Source: Lotus japonicus
Lineage: Eukaryota; Streptophyta; Magnoliopsida; Fabales; Fabaceae
Assembly: GCF_012489685.1 (NCBI RefSeq)
Contig: NC_080046.1
Span: 41,069,176 to 41,133,175 of the forward strand
Length of the DNA: 64,000 bases
Direction of reading: 5' to 3'
The notes under the pieces were generated by a model, which was not told the DNA's origin, did not search any database, and saw nothing but the letters and a program-made list of their open reading frames with translations. Below, one piece after another: positions 22,333 to 32,580 of this stretch. Each line of letters begins with the position of its first letter. Within the stretch, counting starts at the first letter, position 1. The position numbers and the translations under genes are program-made.

Positions 22333-25230
22333 ATGGTGAGTCAAACCAGAAGAGCTACTGCAGATGCAACCCAGTTCCCTCATATGGTAGTTGGTCTAGC
22401 AACAGGTCAAAGGGGTCCTGAGAATCCGACTCAAGATCAAGGTCAAGCTCAAGAGCAGATTATTCCGATTGCAGAACGGGGCTATGCCGTTCACTGCGTA
22501 TATGCTCCTGAGGAACTTCAAGTACTGGCAGAATGGAGATTCGACCTCGACAACCTTGCTACAAATGGGTATGATCTTCGTCCTGAAGTCCAAGTTCAAG
22601 TTTGGGGAAATTACTTCAACAGGCTTCGACGACCGGTGTATGATAAACTGATCAAGGAATTCTGGAAGCACGCCGACTGCGATGATACTCAGGTGGTATC
22701 TCACATTCTTGGAAGAAAGATCATCATTACAGAGAAGTCTTTCGTGAACCTGCTGGGAGCAGAAACTGCTTTTGGGTATCGTTTCCAATTCACTGAATCA
22801 AAGCTGAAACCCAAAACGAAGGATGAGACCAACAAGGCCCTGTACACCAATTACAAACCGGGCAAGACGAATTATTAAGTGATGGACCTTCATCCCAAGC
22901 TCAGGATCTGGCACAAGATTTTGCTTCACTGCATAAACCAGAGACCAAAGGGCAGTTCCCCAGACTACATCAACTTCAACCAGAAGGCGATGTTGTTCTT
23001 CATCCAAGACAAGAAGAAGATCTGCCTTCCCTACTTCCTGTTCTCCTACTTGAAGGAGTGTATCTGGAAGTCTCGTACCACTGCCTCCATCAAGTCCGCA
23101 ATCAAGTATATTCCCTTTGGGAGACTGTTGTCTAATCTCTTCATTGAGAGTGGCCTCATTCAAGATCTGGTAAATGCTGGATGCAAAGAGGATCTGACCA
23201 CCATTGTCAGTGATGTCTTCACTGCAAATTCTCTAAAGAAAATGGGCCTAGTCAAGAAGAAGATTGCTCCTGCCCATGAAGACACATCTTCTGAAATCAG
23301 AAGTAGAAGGGTGCCTCTGAATGACTACCCTCTGTGGACACAGGTAGACAATCCTGAAGCCATTAGGTGCTATGTTGAAGACCTAAGGGCTCAAGGCTTT
23401 GAAATTGATCTCGATGAATTTTTCAGCAGACTGCCGCCAGCTCCAGAGTTTCCTTCTCCTATCAAGAAGAAAGTTCAGAGGAAGATGATCCTAGAAGAAT
23501 CTTCTGAGGAATCAGATGTCCCTCTGACCAAAAAGAAGAAGGCTGGTCAATCCAAGAGAAAACATGATGAAACCAGCAAGCCCGATGATGGTGATGATGG
23601 TGATAATGAGGATGGTCCTCCTTCTCCTAAGAAGAAGAAGAAGCAGGTCAGAATTGTGGTGAAGCCTACTCGGGTGGAACCAGCTGCTGAAGTGATCAGA
23701 AGGATTGAAACTCCTGCCAGAGTGACAAGATCATCAGCACATTCAAGTAAGTCTGCAGTTGCTTCTGATGATGATTTGAATTTATTTGATGCACTCCCCA
23801 TATCAGCCATGCTCAAACAATCTTCAAATCCACTCACTCCTATTCCTGAGTCCCAACCAGCTGCACAAACCACCTCTCCACCACATTCCCCAAGGTCTTC
23901 ATTTTTTCAACCTTCTCCTACTGAAGCACCTCTCTGGAATTTGCTCCAGAACCAACCCTCTAGGCCAGATGAACCAACCTCTCCCATTACCATCCCGTAC
24001 AACCCATTAACTTCTGAACCTATCATTCATGAGCAACCAGAGCCTACCCAAACAGAACCTGGACCCAGAACCTCTGATCACTCTGTCCCAAGAGCATCAG
24101 AACGTCTGGCTCCCAGAACCACGAATACGGACTCTTCCACAGCCCTTACACCCGTATCCTTCCCAACAAATGTTGCTGATTCTTCTCCTTCCAACAACTC
24201 TGAATCCCTTCGAAAATTCATGGAAGTTAGAAAAGAAAAGGTGTCTACCTTAGAAGAATATTATCTCACTTGTCCAAGCCCTAGGAGATATCCTGGCCCT
24301 AGACCTGAACGTCTAGTTGACCCAGATGAACCTATCTTGGCCAATCCTTTACATGAGGCAGACCCTTTGGCTCAACAAGCTCACCCTGCCCCTGACCAAC
24401 AAGAGCCTATTCAACCAGAACCTGAACCAGAACAATCTGTGTCTAACCAATCCTCAGTTAGATCACCCCATCCTCTGGTTGAAACTTCAGAACCTCACCT
24501 TGGAACCTCTGAACCAAATGCTCAAATGTTTAACATTGGCTCTCCACAAGGTGCCTCTGAAGCTCACAGCAGCAATCACCCAGCCTCTCCTGAAACCAAC
24601 CTCTCTATAATTCCTTACACTCACCTCCGACCCACATCTCTCTCTGAGTGCATCAATATTTTCTATCATGAAGCCTCTTTGATGCTACGCAATGTGCAAG
24701 GTCAGACTGACCTAAGCGAGAATGTTGAACATGTGGCTGAAGAGTGGAACAATCTGGGCACTTGGCTAGTGGCTCAAGTTCCAGTTATGATGCAGCTCCT
24801 GCATGCGGAGGGAAGTCAGAGGATCGAGGCTGCAAAGCAAAGGTTTGCTAGAAGGGTGGCTCTTCATGAACAAGAACAGAGACATAAGCTACTTGAAGCT
24901 ATTGAAGAAGCCAAAAGAAAGAAAGAACAAGCAGAAGAAGCTGCACGTCAAGCAGCAGCTCAAGCTGAACAAGCCAGATTAGAGACAGAACGACTTGAAG
25001 CTGAGGCTGAAGCTCTTAGATGCCAAGCACTTGCACCCGTAGTTTTTACTCCTGCTGCTTCTGCTTCCACTCCAGATCCTCACGCTGCTCAGAATGTTCC
25101 TTCTAGTTCTGCTCAGCCAAACTCGTCCAGACTCGACATTGTGGAACAACGTCTTGACACTCATGAGTCTCTGCTGATTGAAATGAAGCAAATGATGATG
25201 GAACTTCTGCGTCGATCTGATAAACCCTAG
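22333..25230 (+). pseudogene. Element A env-like ORF (one premature stop)
   Basis: About 965 codons in one frame, interrupted by TAA at 22876-22878 where C and F have Lys. The start ATGGTG is conserved in C and F; the upstream ATG at 22150 lies in a non-conserved CT-rich leader. The N-terminal half contains YFNRLRRPVYDKL, ITEKSFVNLLGAE and LWHKILLHCINQR-like segments and resembles the plant 'putative transposon protein' domain found in LTR elements. Lysine-rich blocks (TKKKKAGQSKRKHDE, SPKKKKKQVR) follow, then a Pro/Ser/Glu linker and a coiled coil (RRVALHEQEQRHKLLEAIEE). No signal peptide or transmembrane segment is evident, so envelope function is doubtful. Confidence 0.8.
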
Positions 25231-25445
25231 CTTTAGGATCTCTTCGCTTTGATTTCTTTTTCTTTATCTATGTTTTATTTCGTTAACCTCTAGCTCTTTC
25301 TTCTTAATCTTTACTTTGTTCGTTTGTGATTATCTATGCATATATATATATATATTTCTGACATTATGTTTGCAAATTAATTTTTTTATTAGTATTCAAC
25401 ATAAACGCTTTTACATCATACATTCTCTTTCTTTTTCCTAAAATC

Positions 25446-25838
25446 CTAGAATGGAGGATCCCTCCTCATTCTTCTGCACTCCTGGCGCTGCTCTGACCTC
25501 TCCTTCTCCAGACGCTCCAGTGCATACTGGATGTTGTTGAGCCTATCTTTTAGCTCATCCCTCTCCAGAATCTCTTCTGCAGTCTTGAGCTTCTCTTCAA
25601 AAATCTCTTTTTCTTCCAGCAGCTTGAGTTCAAGCTGGCTGAGTTCTTGCACCTCCTCCACGAAGGCAAGAAATTCCCTCAAGTCTCTCTTCAACTCTGG
25701 ACGTAGGTCCTCCTCCAGCAGTGTCCGTGTTAGCTCTGAGATGGTCTTTGTACCCTCTGGATGCCTAATGTTCAGGAACAAGTCCTCCTCAAAGGCCTTC
25801 TTTCTCAGCTCTTCTAGTGCTACGATGTATGATGCCAT
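25446..25838 (-). CDS. Element A antisense ORF: 130-aa coiled-coil protein
   Basis: An intact minus-strand ORF between the env-like ORF and the 3' LTR. The product is highly charged and almost wholly helical in prediction (ALEELRKKAFEEDL, QELSQLELKLLEEKEIFEE, ALERLEKERSEQRQECRR), so a coiled coil is likely. It has no enzyme motif, membrane segment or signal peptide. Element C carries the same ORF at the same place: identical length, no indel, 18 residue differences but about 44 nucleotide differences, roughly half of them silent. A TATA box lies 53-62 bp upstream. I do not recognise a named family. It might be a regulator or a partner of the coiled-coil Gag or env-like protein. Confidence 0.65.
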   Translation of the reverse strand: MASYIVALEELRKKAFEEDLFLNIRHPEGTKTISELTRTLLEEDLRPELKRDLREFLAFVEEVQELSQLELKLLEEKEIFEEKLKTAEEILERDELKDRLNNIQYALERLEKERSEQRQECRRMRRDPPF

Positions 25839-25890
25839 TTTTTTTTACTGAAAATTGCTCGAGTTGTGAAGCTTACCTCTCTCTCCAACG

Positions 25891-25900
25891 CTTTATATAG
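25891..25900 (-). promoter_or_regulatory. Candidate TATA box for the antisense ORF
   Basis: The minus strand reads CTATATAAAG, 53-62 bp upstream of the ATG at 25838. Element C has the same box at 48477-48486, 51-60 bp upstream of its ATG. About 100 bp further upstream (25901-26000) is also well conserved between the two elements. Confidence 0.6.
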
Positions 25901-26086
25901 GCTTCACTTTCTCTCTGAAAGTTAATGCTCCTACAGTTTCTCGAGGTTAAGTTCTTGGTAACTGACCCTCCTCTTTACTCCCTTGGCCGGTGGTAAACGT
26001 TTTTATCTTGCATTAACTCTTCTATTTATTTCGCCTAAGTCTGATTCTTGCATCGTTTTCATTTTCTTTAAACTTAGACCTTCTCT

Positions 26087-26622
26087 AAGGGGGAGTACCT
26101 TGTACTTCAAGCTAAGTTTTTCACACCCCAAGCTTTTTGCTTATGACAAAAAGGGGGAGTAAACCCAGTTTTTGATGTGTAAGATGTGTTAGTGTGATTT
26201 ATTTTTCTTTTGGAGAATTTAAGAGTTCCACCTGTATGACCATAGATGTGTCACTGGGCAAATACAAGGAATACATTTCACTTCTTCTGAAGTGATTCTA
26301 ATTTGACTCTGATACCCAAGACTCTGATACCTTGTCCGTGACTCTGATTACTCTATTTTCATCTATGTCATAAGTTTTTCACTCTGAACTCTTATATCAT
26401 TTAGCTCAGAATCTAGACTTTACTAATGTTTTCATCAAGTATTAGATTCAGGGGGAGCTAAGCTCAGAATCAAGCAGTGACTTGAATTCAGAATGAGCAA
26501 GATAAACTATTCACATCAGGATAAGTCTTATTCTATATCTCTAAACTCTGAGTGAATTCAGTTTAATGTTTAAGAATTGTTCATCAAAAATCTTAGTTTT
26601 GTCATCATCAAAAAGGGGGAGA
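26087..26622 (+). other. Element A repeated polypurine tracts
   Basis: Four PPT-like motifs precede the 3' LTR: AAGGGGGAG (26087-26095), AAAAAGGGGGAG (26148-26159), CAGGGGGAG (26449-26457) and the LTR-adjacent AAAAAGGGGGAGA (26610-26622). The last is the functional candidate. Multiple conserved PPT-like motifs in this region are a known Sirevirus trait. Element C has them at 48673, 48734, 49054 and 49215. Confidence 0.85.
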
Positions 26623-26623
26623 T

Positions 26624-27832
26624 TGTAAGATCAAGTTTTGATCTAGTAGTACAACTCTATGTTTTGATGATTACAAGTTAACCTTTTGATATGAACAATT
26701 GTGGTACTCTAACGTGTTTTTCTGAGTGTGCTATTTACAGGCTCTGACCTCAACTCAATCTCACACAAATCAGAAGCACTGTGTATAAAGAGCGACCCAA
26801 GCAACGCTTTCGCATTCACCATGTTCAGTATGAACAGTGGAAAAGCTTCAGAAGTTCTGAAGTTATACAAACTCTGATGTGGACTCAGTCACTAGAAGTT
26901 CTGAAGATCCAGAAAGTCTGATAACCAAGAAACACTGAAGGCTCAGATATTCTGATGGTGTAGAAGACTCTGAAGATCCAGAAGCTGATTAGTGAAATTC
27001 TGATGTCCAGAAGCAAGATACTCTGAAGACCATGTACTTCCCTCTGAGTTCAGAATCAGAAGAAACAATGGTCAGAGGATCTGGACTTTCCCTCTGACTC
27101 TGATCAACCGGCTTCACAAGTTCCAATATGAAGCATTCCCCTGATCAGAAGTCTCCTAGGTTTAAAGGTCAAGTCGCTATCCAAGTACAAAAGCAACTGT
27201 ACCTCCCTGACGACCTACCTAACAGTCTCAGACATAGCAGAAGCTGGATTTTCCAGAACTGCCCTCCAACGGTAGCATTTTCCATGCAACGCTCAACCCT
27301 AATCCTTGGAGTATATAAAGAGGCTGAAGACTGAAAGAAGCGGCTAGAAGCATTCACATACGCGCAAGACAATTTCAAATTCTTCTAAGCTTTCTTTCAT
27401 CTGAAATTCATTGAGTTTACTATTAGCTTTTTAGAAGCAAATCTCTTGTAAACACTTCTTTGATAAACAGTTTGTTTAGTTCCTTTAGGAGATCAAGGTT
27501 GATCGGATCCTAGAGAAGACTAAGAGAGTGAATCTTAGTGTGAGCTAAGTCAGTGTAATTGTTAGTCACTTGTAGGTTTCAAGTGCAGTTGTAACTCTTA
27601 CCTGATTAGTGGATTGCCTTCATTCTAAGAAGGAAGAAATCACCTTAACGGGTGGACTGGAGTAGCTTGAGTGATTTATCAAGTGAACCAGGATAAAATC
27701 CTTGTGTGCTTTTCTATCTCTTATCTTTAGCACTTAAGTTCTCGAAAGATTTGTCAAAATCTTTAAGGTGGAAGCTTTATACTGAAAACGTTATTCAAAC
27801 CCCCCCCCTTTCTACCGTTTTTCATACCTTCA
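26624..27832 (+). repeat. Element A 3' LTR
   Basis: 1209 bp, matching the 5' LTR except for about six substitutions and two fewer C in the C-run. It ends at CA 27831-27832, followed by the CCAAT duplication. Confidence 0.95.
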
Positions 27833-27850
27833 CCAATCTGCAAATTTTTG

Positions 27851-28006
27851 ATGTATTCTCTCCTCAACGCGTTCTGTGTTTCCTTGTCTATTGATTGCGA
27901 TCCAAGTGAAGTGAACTTCGTAGCTTTACCTGAAACTGAAACCGAGAGGAAGGTTCAAGGCACTAAAAGCGGACTGGCGGCAGAAAGGTGGGTTCAAGAA
28001 GGTTAG
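27851..28006 (+). CDS. Possible first exon of an interrupted host gene (51 codons)
   Basis: A 51-codon ORF begins 13 bp after the right target duplication of A. It starts MYSLLNAFCVSLSID, continues VNFVALPETETERK, and ends at TAG inside a GGTTAGT string that could instead be a 5' splice donor (AAG then GTTAGT at 28000-28006). With the CT-rich leader at 3860-4025, this could be the start of a gene whose 5' UTR is split by A. I recognise no family and the rest is repeat sequence, so it may be chance. Confidence 0.25.
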   Translation: MYSLLNAFCVSLSIDCDPSEVNFVALPETETERKVQGTKSGLAAERWVQEG

Positions 28007-28183
28007 TAACGCATCCAGGCGAGGTGATGGATTCTTTAAGGGTGGCGAGTGGAAGGCGAGCACTACACGGGCGAAGGTCAGTAACGCGCCTACCTAGGCG
28101 AGGCGGAAGATGGGCGAAGGTCAGTAACGCATCCAGGCGAGGAGAATGATTCTTTAAGGGTGACGAGTGGAAGGCGAGCACTT
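28001..28183. repeat. 118-bp-period direct repeat
   Basis: GGTYAGTAACGCATCCAGG begins copies at 28001 and 28119, each continuing through ATTCTTTAAGGGTG to GGAAGGCGAGCACT. A partial third core (GAAGGTCAGTAACGC) lies at 28073. It is GC-richer than its surroundings and probably a fragment of a dispersed repeat. From 28184 to 28623 I see nothing beyond a short repeat of AGGTGTTTGACAAATTCT (28506 and 28541). Confidence 0.7.
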
Positions 28184-28623
28184 CGGGGGCAAAGGACGTG
28201 GAGCTTCTTGTAGCCGGGGGCATGGGAAGGCGACATAGGCCTTGTTAAGACGATCATTTCATTTGTCAAGCTGTACTTAGAAGAAGCAAACAAGCACAAT
28301 TCGAATGCGAGGCAAAACCAGACAACAAAGGAACACAAAAAAAATAGAAACAAATGTTAATTTTAATCAAAGCTATCAATATGATGGTTGTAGGGTTAGT
28401 TGTTAAGTCTTTGCTTCCTGAACTGAAGGTTCCTTTTAGGACATCATCACATATTTTATGTAACAATATTAGCATTGTGGCTCTAGCTCGCAACCTTGTA
28501 CTTTAGGTGTTTGACAAATTCTACCTATAAAAAAAAAAAAAGGTGTTTGACAAATTCTCTTAATAAGATATATATTTAAATTCTCAAATGTTACAAATAG
28601 TTTCAATATGCAAATAATAAAAT

Positions 28624-28969
28624 CCTATTAATAAGATATATTTAAATTCAAAACTTAAACTGAAGATAACACTCCTACAAAAGAAACAGACATGCCATTG
28701 AATATGCAAATTCATGCCACGTCATCTGCTTATTCTAGATTTACTTGTGGATTTTTCTCCTAAGTTGAACTGATTTTCATGTATGAATATTGAGCGGACT
28801 TTGTATTGAGTATGTATGTATATGTATTTTATTACCGTGGAAAGAAAACTAATAGAAAATATATATAAACTGGTTTTTTAGTTGAGAGAAAAAAAAATGA
28901 GAGAAATCTAAGGTTTTAGCTAACAAATGTGCAAGGTTTTGGAAGAGGGAAAAAAATTCATGGAATTTG
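28624..28969. repeat. 350-bp dispersed repeat, copy 2
   Basis: Matches 1231-1581 in the same orientation. It is cut on the right by element H near 28968, whereas copy 1 continues into different sequence. Confidence 0.75.
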
Positions 28970-29351
28970 GATCGGGCGGGACATGACCTACTTCATGCCC
29001 GCGCAGGACACTTACGGATTAGGGCGAGGTACCGGTTTGGTAAAGACCATAGGCGATGATTGACGGTCTGATGGTCAATCGTCTTACTAGTGGTCTCATC
29101 TACTAGCTGGAAGATTCCTTTGGATTTGTCTTATTCGCATAGGGATTTGGGCCTTGATTGTAAGGCCCAAATGTAAGAACAATCTAGATGATGACCATAC
29201 CCTCTATAAAAGGGAAATTCTTATCTTGTATCTGACAACTTTACTATCATTAATGAGAATATTCCTTCTTTATTACATCATTTCCATATTTATGCTCTGC
29301 TAGGGTTTATCATTGTACCTTTGATACTTAGATTAGCTCTAGTACGAAACA
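28968..29351 (+). repeat. Element H 5' LTR (possibly truncated)
   Basis: Begins near TGGATCGGGCGG and ends GTACGAAACA just before a PBS-like site. It carries a perfect 9-bp inverted repeat TTGGGCCTT/AAGGCCCAA (29147-29170) and a TATA box TATAAAAG at 29205-29212. The left edge is uncertain because no second LTR remains for comparison. At about 384 bp it is short for the lineage. Confidence 0.55.
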
Positions 29352-29373
29352 TTGATGCTGTCTGTGGCTCTGA
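29352..29373 (+). other. Element H degenerate primer binding site
   Basis: TTGATGCTGTCTGTGGCTC directly follows the LTR end and resembles the TGGYGCCGTCTGTGGGGA primer site usual in Tat-lineage elements, with several mismatches. Confidence 0.45.
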
Positions 29374-29415
29374 CCTTAATCTATTTCTGACGTAGAAAGG
29401 TGGAGTTCTTAGCTG

Positions 29416-29598
29416 ATGGAAACTCGATCGTGTGGGGTTGGTCGTCGTGATTACTGTCGTCGTCGTGGTGGTCGTCACGGCGGACGTGGTGGCGATCGGC
29501 TTGAACATCAGGTGGTACGTTCTGAGCCAGAACAAGAGGCTTCCTCAGAGGATGCTCAGTCGGTGGCGTGCCCGCGCCTCTCTCCGGTAGTCAGGCCT
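29416..29598 (+). pseudogene. gag: Element H gag, N-terminal part
   Basis: Starts METRSCGVGRRDYC with an Arg/Gly-rich stretch and runs in frame into the GGCCT target site of element I. The same frame resumes at 33952 beyond I, so this is the first 61 codons of H Gag. I supplies the TGA that closes the apparent short ORF. Confidence 0.65.
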
Positions 29599-29987
29599 TG
29601 ATGACCCGGGTTTATATGATGTTTTTAGGGTTTTTACTTGTAGGTTTTGAGTCTTTTTCTTGTGTCTCATGTAGTGTTTCATGCATTCTCATGCATTTGT
29701 ACTTTTATTTGTGCATTTGCATTAGTTTAGTAATTTTGTAGTTTTAAAGGGAGTTTTCTTGCATTTTAAGTTAAGTTTAGGACTTGCATGATTTTCTTTT
29801 GTTTTATGAAGGATCTCTTGTGCTAATGAGCTCTTTGAGCTTCTAGATTCTTCCTTGACTTGTTGGTTAGGTTTGGAGAGCAAAAACTGAAGGTAATAGA
29901 AGGCCAAGAAGCATGGAATTGAAGGAGGACTTAAAGAGGATTGAAAGAGGAGTTACAGAAGCCAAGGAGTCTTTTCCAAGCGAGCTT

Positions 29988-30160
29988 GAGCGCCTAGGCG
30001 CTGGGAATTGGCGCCTAGGCGCTAGTGCAATTTCCTGAAGCCTTTGGAATTGGCGCCCAGGCGCAGGGAATTGGCGCCTAGGCGCCAATTAGCTCCAGAG
30101 AGCATGTTTTGGGCATGCAATTGGCGCTCAGGCGCTCTGAATTGGCGCCTGATCGCCCAG
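29988..30160. promoter_or_regulatory. Array of GCGCCTAGGCGC-type palindromes upstream of the TATA box
   Basis: Within otherwise AT-rich LTR sequence, the palindrome GCGCCTAGGCGC and variants (GCGCCCAGGCGC, GCGCTCAGGCGC) recur about six times, mostly preceded by AATTG so that TTGGCGCC is formed. The array ends about 30 bp before TATAAATAG. The 3' LTR copy (about 32969-33120) has one unit fewer. TTGGCGCC is close to the E2F core, but that assignment is inference. Confidence 0.6.
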
Positions 30161-30190
30161 AACAGCCCAGACTCGGGAATTTTGCCTATA

Positions 30191-30199
30191 AATAGGATT
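30191..30199 (+). promoter_or_regulatory. TATA box of element I 5' LTR
   Basis: TATAAATAG follows TTTTGCC, just downstream of the palindrome array. The 3' LTR has the same box in the corresponding place (about 33150). Confidence 0.65.
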
Positions 30200-30992
30200 T
30201 TAGTCATTTTCTTTGGTAATCTTTGACATCTTTTGATACTTTGTAAAACTCAGAGGTAGAGAAGCATCTAGGAGAGTGTGAGAGGGCTTCCAAGCTTGTA
30301 ATTCAGGTTCTTAGCCAAGCATGGCTCTTGCCATGCTTGGCTAATCTCTCTTCTTTTACTTTGGTTTTCTTGTAAGACTTTTCCTTTTAAGTTATAATCT
30401 TAAGTTCTTTCCCACATGTTCTTCTTCTTTCCTTGAATCCCATATCCATGCTTTATGTTTCAAGTTAGAACATGTGCTAGCTTTATGCTTTTCTATAATA
30501 GAACGGAAGTTTGTTATAGATTAGGGACTTGTTATGGGATTACCTCTTCTATACTTGCTACTAGGAATAGAGGAAGGGTTGGGGTTTGTTGGCCTGAACT
30601 TTATAATCTTTATGCTTCAAACAAATGTTTAAGTACACAAGGAATTGGGCTTATCTTTTGGTTTGAAAGAATTATCTATGCGAGGCATCGATAGGTAGTT
30701 GCTTAGGCTATAACATCAAGGAGAGATTCATGAGAACATGTGCTTAGAATGATGTGCTTGAATTGATTAGTTGAGCAAGAACCCAAAGTAAATCACTCTT
30801 TCTTTTCATTCTCTGTTTCATTTCTGAATTTATATTTTCTTTTTCCTTAATACTGCTTCGTCATATGTTTGCCTCAATAAAACAAACCTTCAAACTCAAA
30901 GCTTGAACCGAATCTATTCACTCACAATCCCTGTGGTTCGATATTTAAAACAGGGTGGATTCCGTACACTTGCGGATTTACCAACAAGTTTT

Positions 30993-31010
30993 TGGCGCCG
31001 TTGCCGGGGA
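30993..31010 (+). other. Element I primer binding site (tRNA-Asp type)
   Basis: TGGCGCCGTTGCCGGGGA starts six bases after the 5' LTR. This is the well-known primer site complementary to plant tRNA-Asp, used by Athila- and Tat-related Gypsy elements. Confidence 0.85.
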
Positions 31011-32580
31011 TTGTTTGTGGTTTTTGGTTTGAGTTACGAGTTTGAAGTATTGTCTACCTAAGACTATAACTTAGGGCTGAATGGGAGACAACCCATGTTC
31101 TTTTTCTGTTTTGTTCCTGTGTATCAATTTAACTGATTCGTTCTTGTTCCTAGTGCTTGTTGTGACCTGATCAATTATAACATGATTTGAGGTTTTGAAT
31201 TCTGTGAACCTGACCTAGAATGGATCAGCTAGTGAATTTAATTTTAATTAGATTCATTGGTCATGAGTTGATAAGTTGATACATAGGATCTTCTTTTTCT
31301 GTTTTACGTTTCTTCTTCTAGTTTTTCAGGAAATAAAAGCCAAATTGGAGAACACTTGGAGCACTCAATCACTTGGAAGGAGGTTCTTTTCTTACCCTGA
31401 GTTTTAGTCCATGCATTTTTGCATATTTTTCTTTTATAGATTTTGTTTATCCAATTTTATCATGCATTGTTATATAGAGTCTTTTATACCTTGGCCTTTA
31501 TTCCTTATACTCAAATGACATGTTCCCAAGTCTTGCTCACTCACATGATGCTGGTTTTGAAAATGTTTTTAAGTGGATACTTTGTGCTTTCTTTTGGGGA
31601 GTGATTGTATGTTTGGGAAAGAGAGGGAGAGACTTCGGTCTTCTAAGTGTTATCTTGAGGATAGAGTTGATGTGAGTTCACAAGGGTCCATCTTTGACCC
31701 TTCACTATATAATTTCCCTGGAGGATCCTGACTCACTTGCACTTCTTGGTTCTGTGTTTCATTTTATGCCTCCTTGAGTGTAGCTTTAGGAGACTTGCAT
31801 TCTTGAGACTGGTAGGTTTTCTTGTACTTCAGAAATTGTTTTATAACATCTTTGTCCCTAGTTGACCCTTTTGAGCCTTATGGAGATTTCTTTGTTACCT
31901 TTGTTATTTGGGCTGGTTGTTTGGTTGGAAAAATGGGGAGTTGTGGTTCTTAACTATCAATGGAGCTAGTTTATAAAAAATGCAATTGCCTCTTGCCCCA
32001 AAGAAAAATATTGAAAAAAGTCAAAAGAAAAAAATGAGCTCCATGGAATGGGTGGAGTTCCAAAAAAAAAAGAAAAAATTCTGAAACAAAAGGGGGGTTA
32101 AGAGACTTGTTTGCTAAGTATCAATTGCTTTAAGCTCCGGTTTTCATGAAGGACCACACTCAAAATCTTGTGCAACCTTAGTCTTCCTTAGGGACCATCT
32201 ACCATGTGCTTTACCTAGCCAACATTACAACCCTTTTGAAGTCTCATTCAATAATGCATTGTCAACTTTAGTTGCTCTTGAGGAAATGATTCTCAGAACC
32301 TATGAACTTGCTTGTGTGCTCAGTGCACTAAACAATTGTCTCATGCTTGGATGTTAGCTCTAAATGCTTCTCATAGTGGACTCTAATTCTTCTTTATCTA
32401 AGAGTAGCATGAAGTTGATTGTTGAATTTTTCTCTTGGAACTAACCGCATTTACTTGATCCCCCGGTTTTCTAAAAATATATCCCTCTTTTGGCATGTGT
32501 GTTGTGAGTAATTCTTTGTGCTTGAGGGCAAGCTAATTTTAGTGACGCTCGAGGGCGAGCTGTCGTTGAGTATAGTGGTG

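Larger units (their letters stand above)
4026..27832 (+). mobile_element. Element A: full-length Copia/Sirevirus-type LTR retrotransposon, with nested element B
   Basis: Bounded by LTRs that begin TGTAAGATCAAG and end CATACCTTCA, and flanked by the perfect 5-bp duplication CCAAT (4021-4025; 27833-27837). Order: LTR, Met-tRNA PBS, gag, pol (protease, integrase, RT, RNase H), env-like ORF, antisense ORF, repeated PPTs, LTR. Gag-pol in Copia order plus an extra ORF after RNase H is the Sirevirus layout. Without B the element is about 12.1 kb. The LTRs differ at about six positions plus a C-run length in 1.21 kb, so the insertion is young. Pol and the env-like ORF carry lesions, so it is no longer autonomous. 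Confidence 0.95.
29599..30986 (+). repeat. Element I 5' LTR
   Basis: 1388 bp, starting TGATGACCCGGG and ending GGATTTACCAACA. It contains an array of GCGCC/GGCGC palindromes (29988-30160) directly upstream of a TATA box (30191-30199). Confidence 0.93.

Noticed and set aside
27706..27894. ORF running out of the A 3' LTR
   Set aside because: Starts in LTR sequence and crosses the target site. The same frame appears in other LTR copies and carries no family motif.
30455..30694. 79-codon ORF in element I LTR, repeated at 33416-33655
   Set aside because: It lies in the LTR downstream of the TATA box, and the two copies differ by only one residue because the LTRs are recent copies. There is no recognisable domain and no evidence beyond recent duplication.
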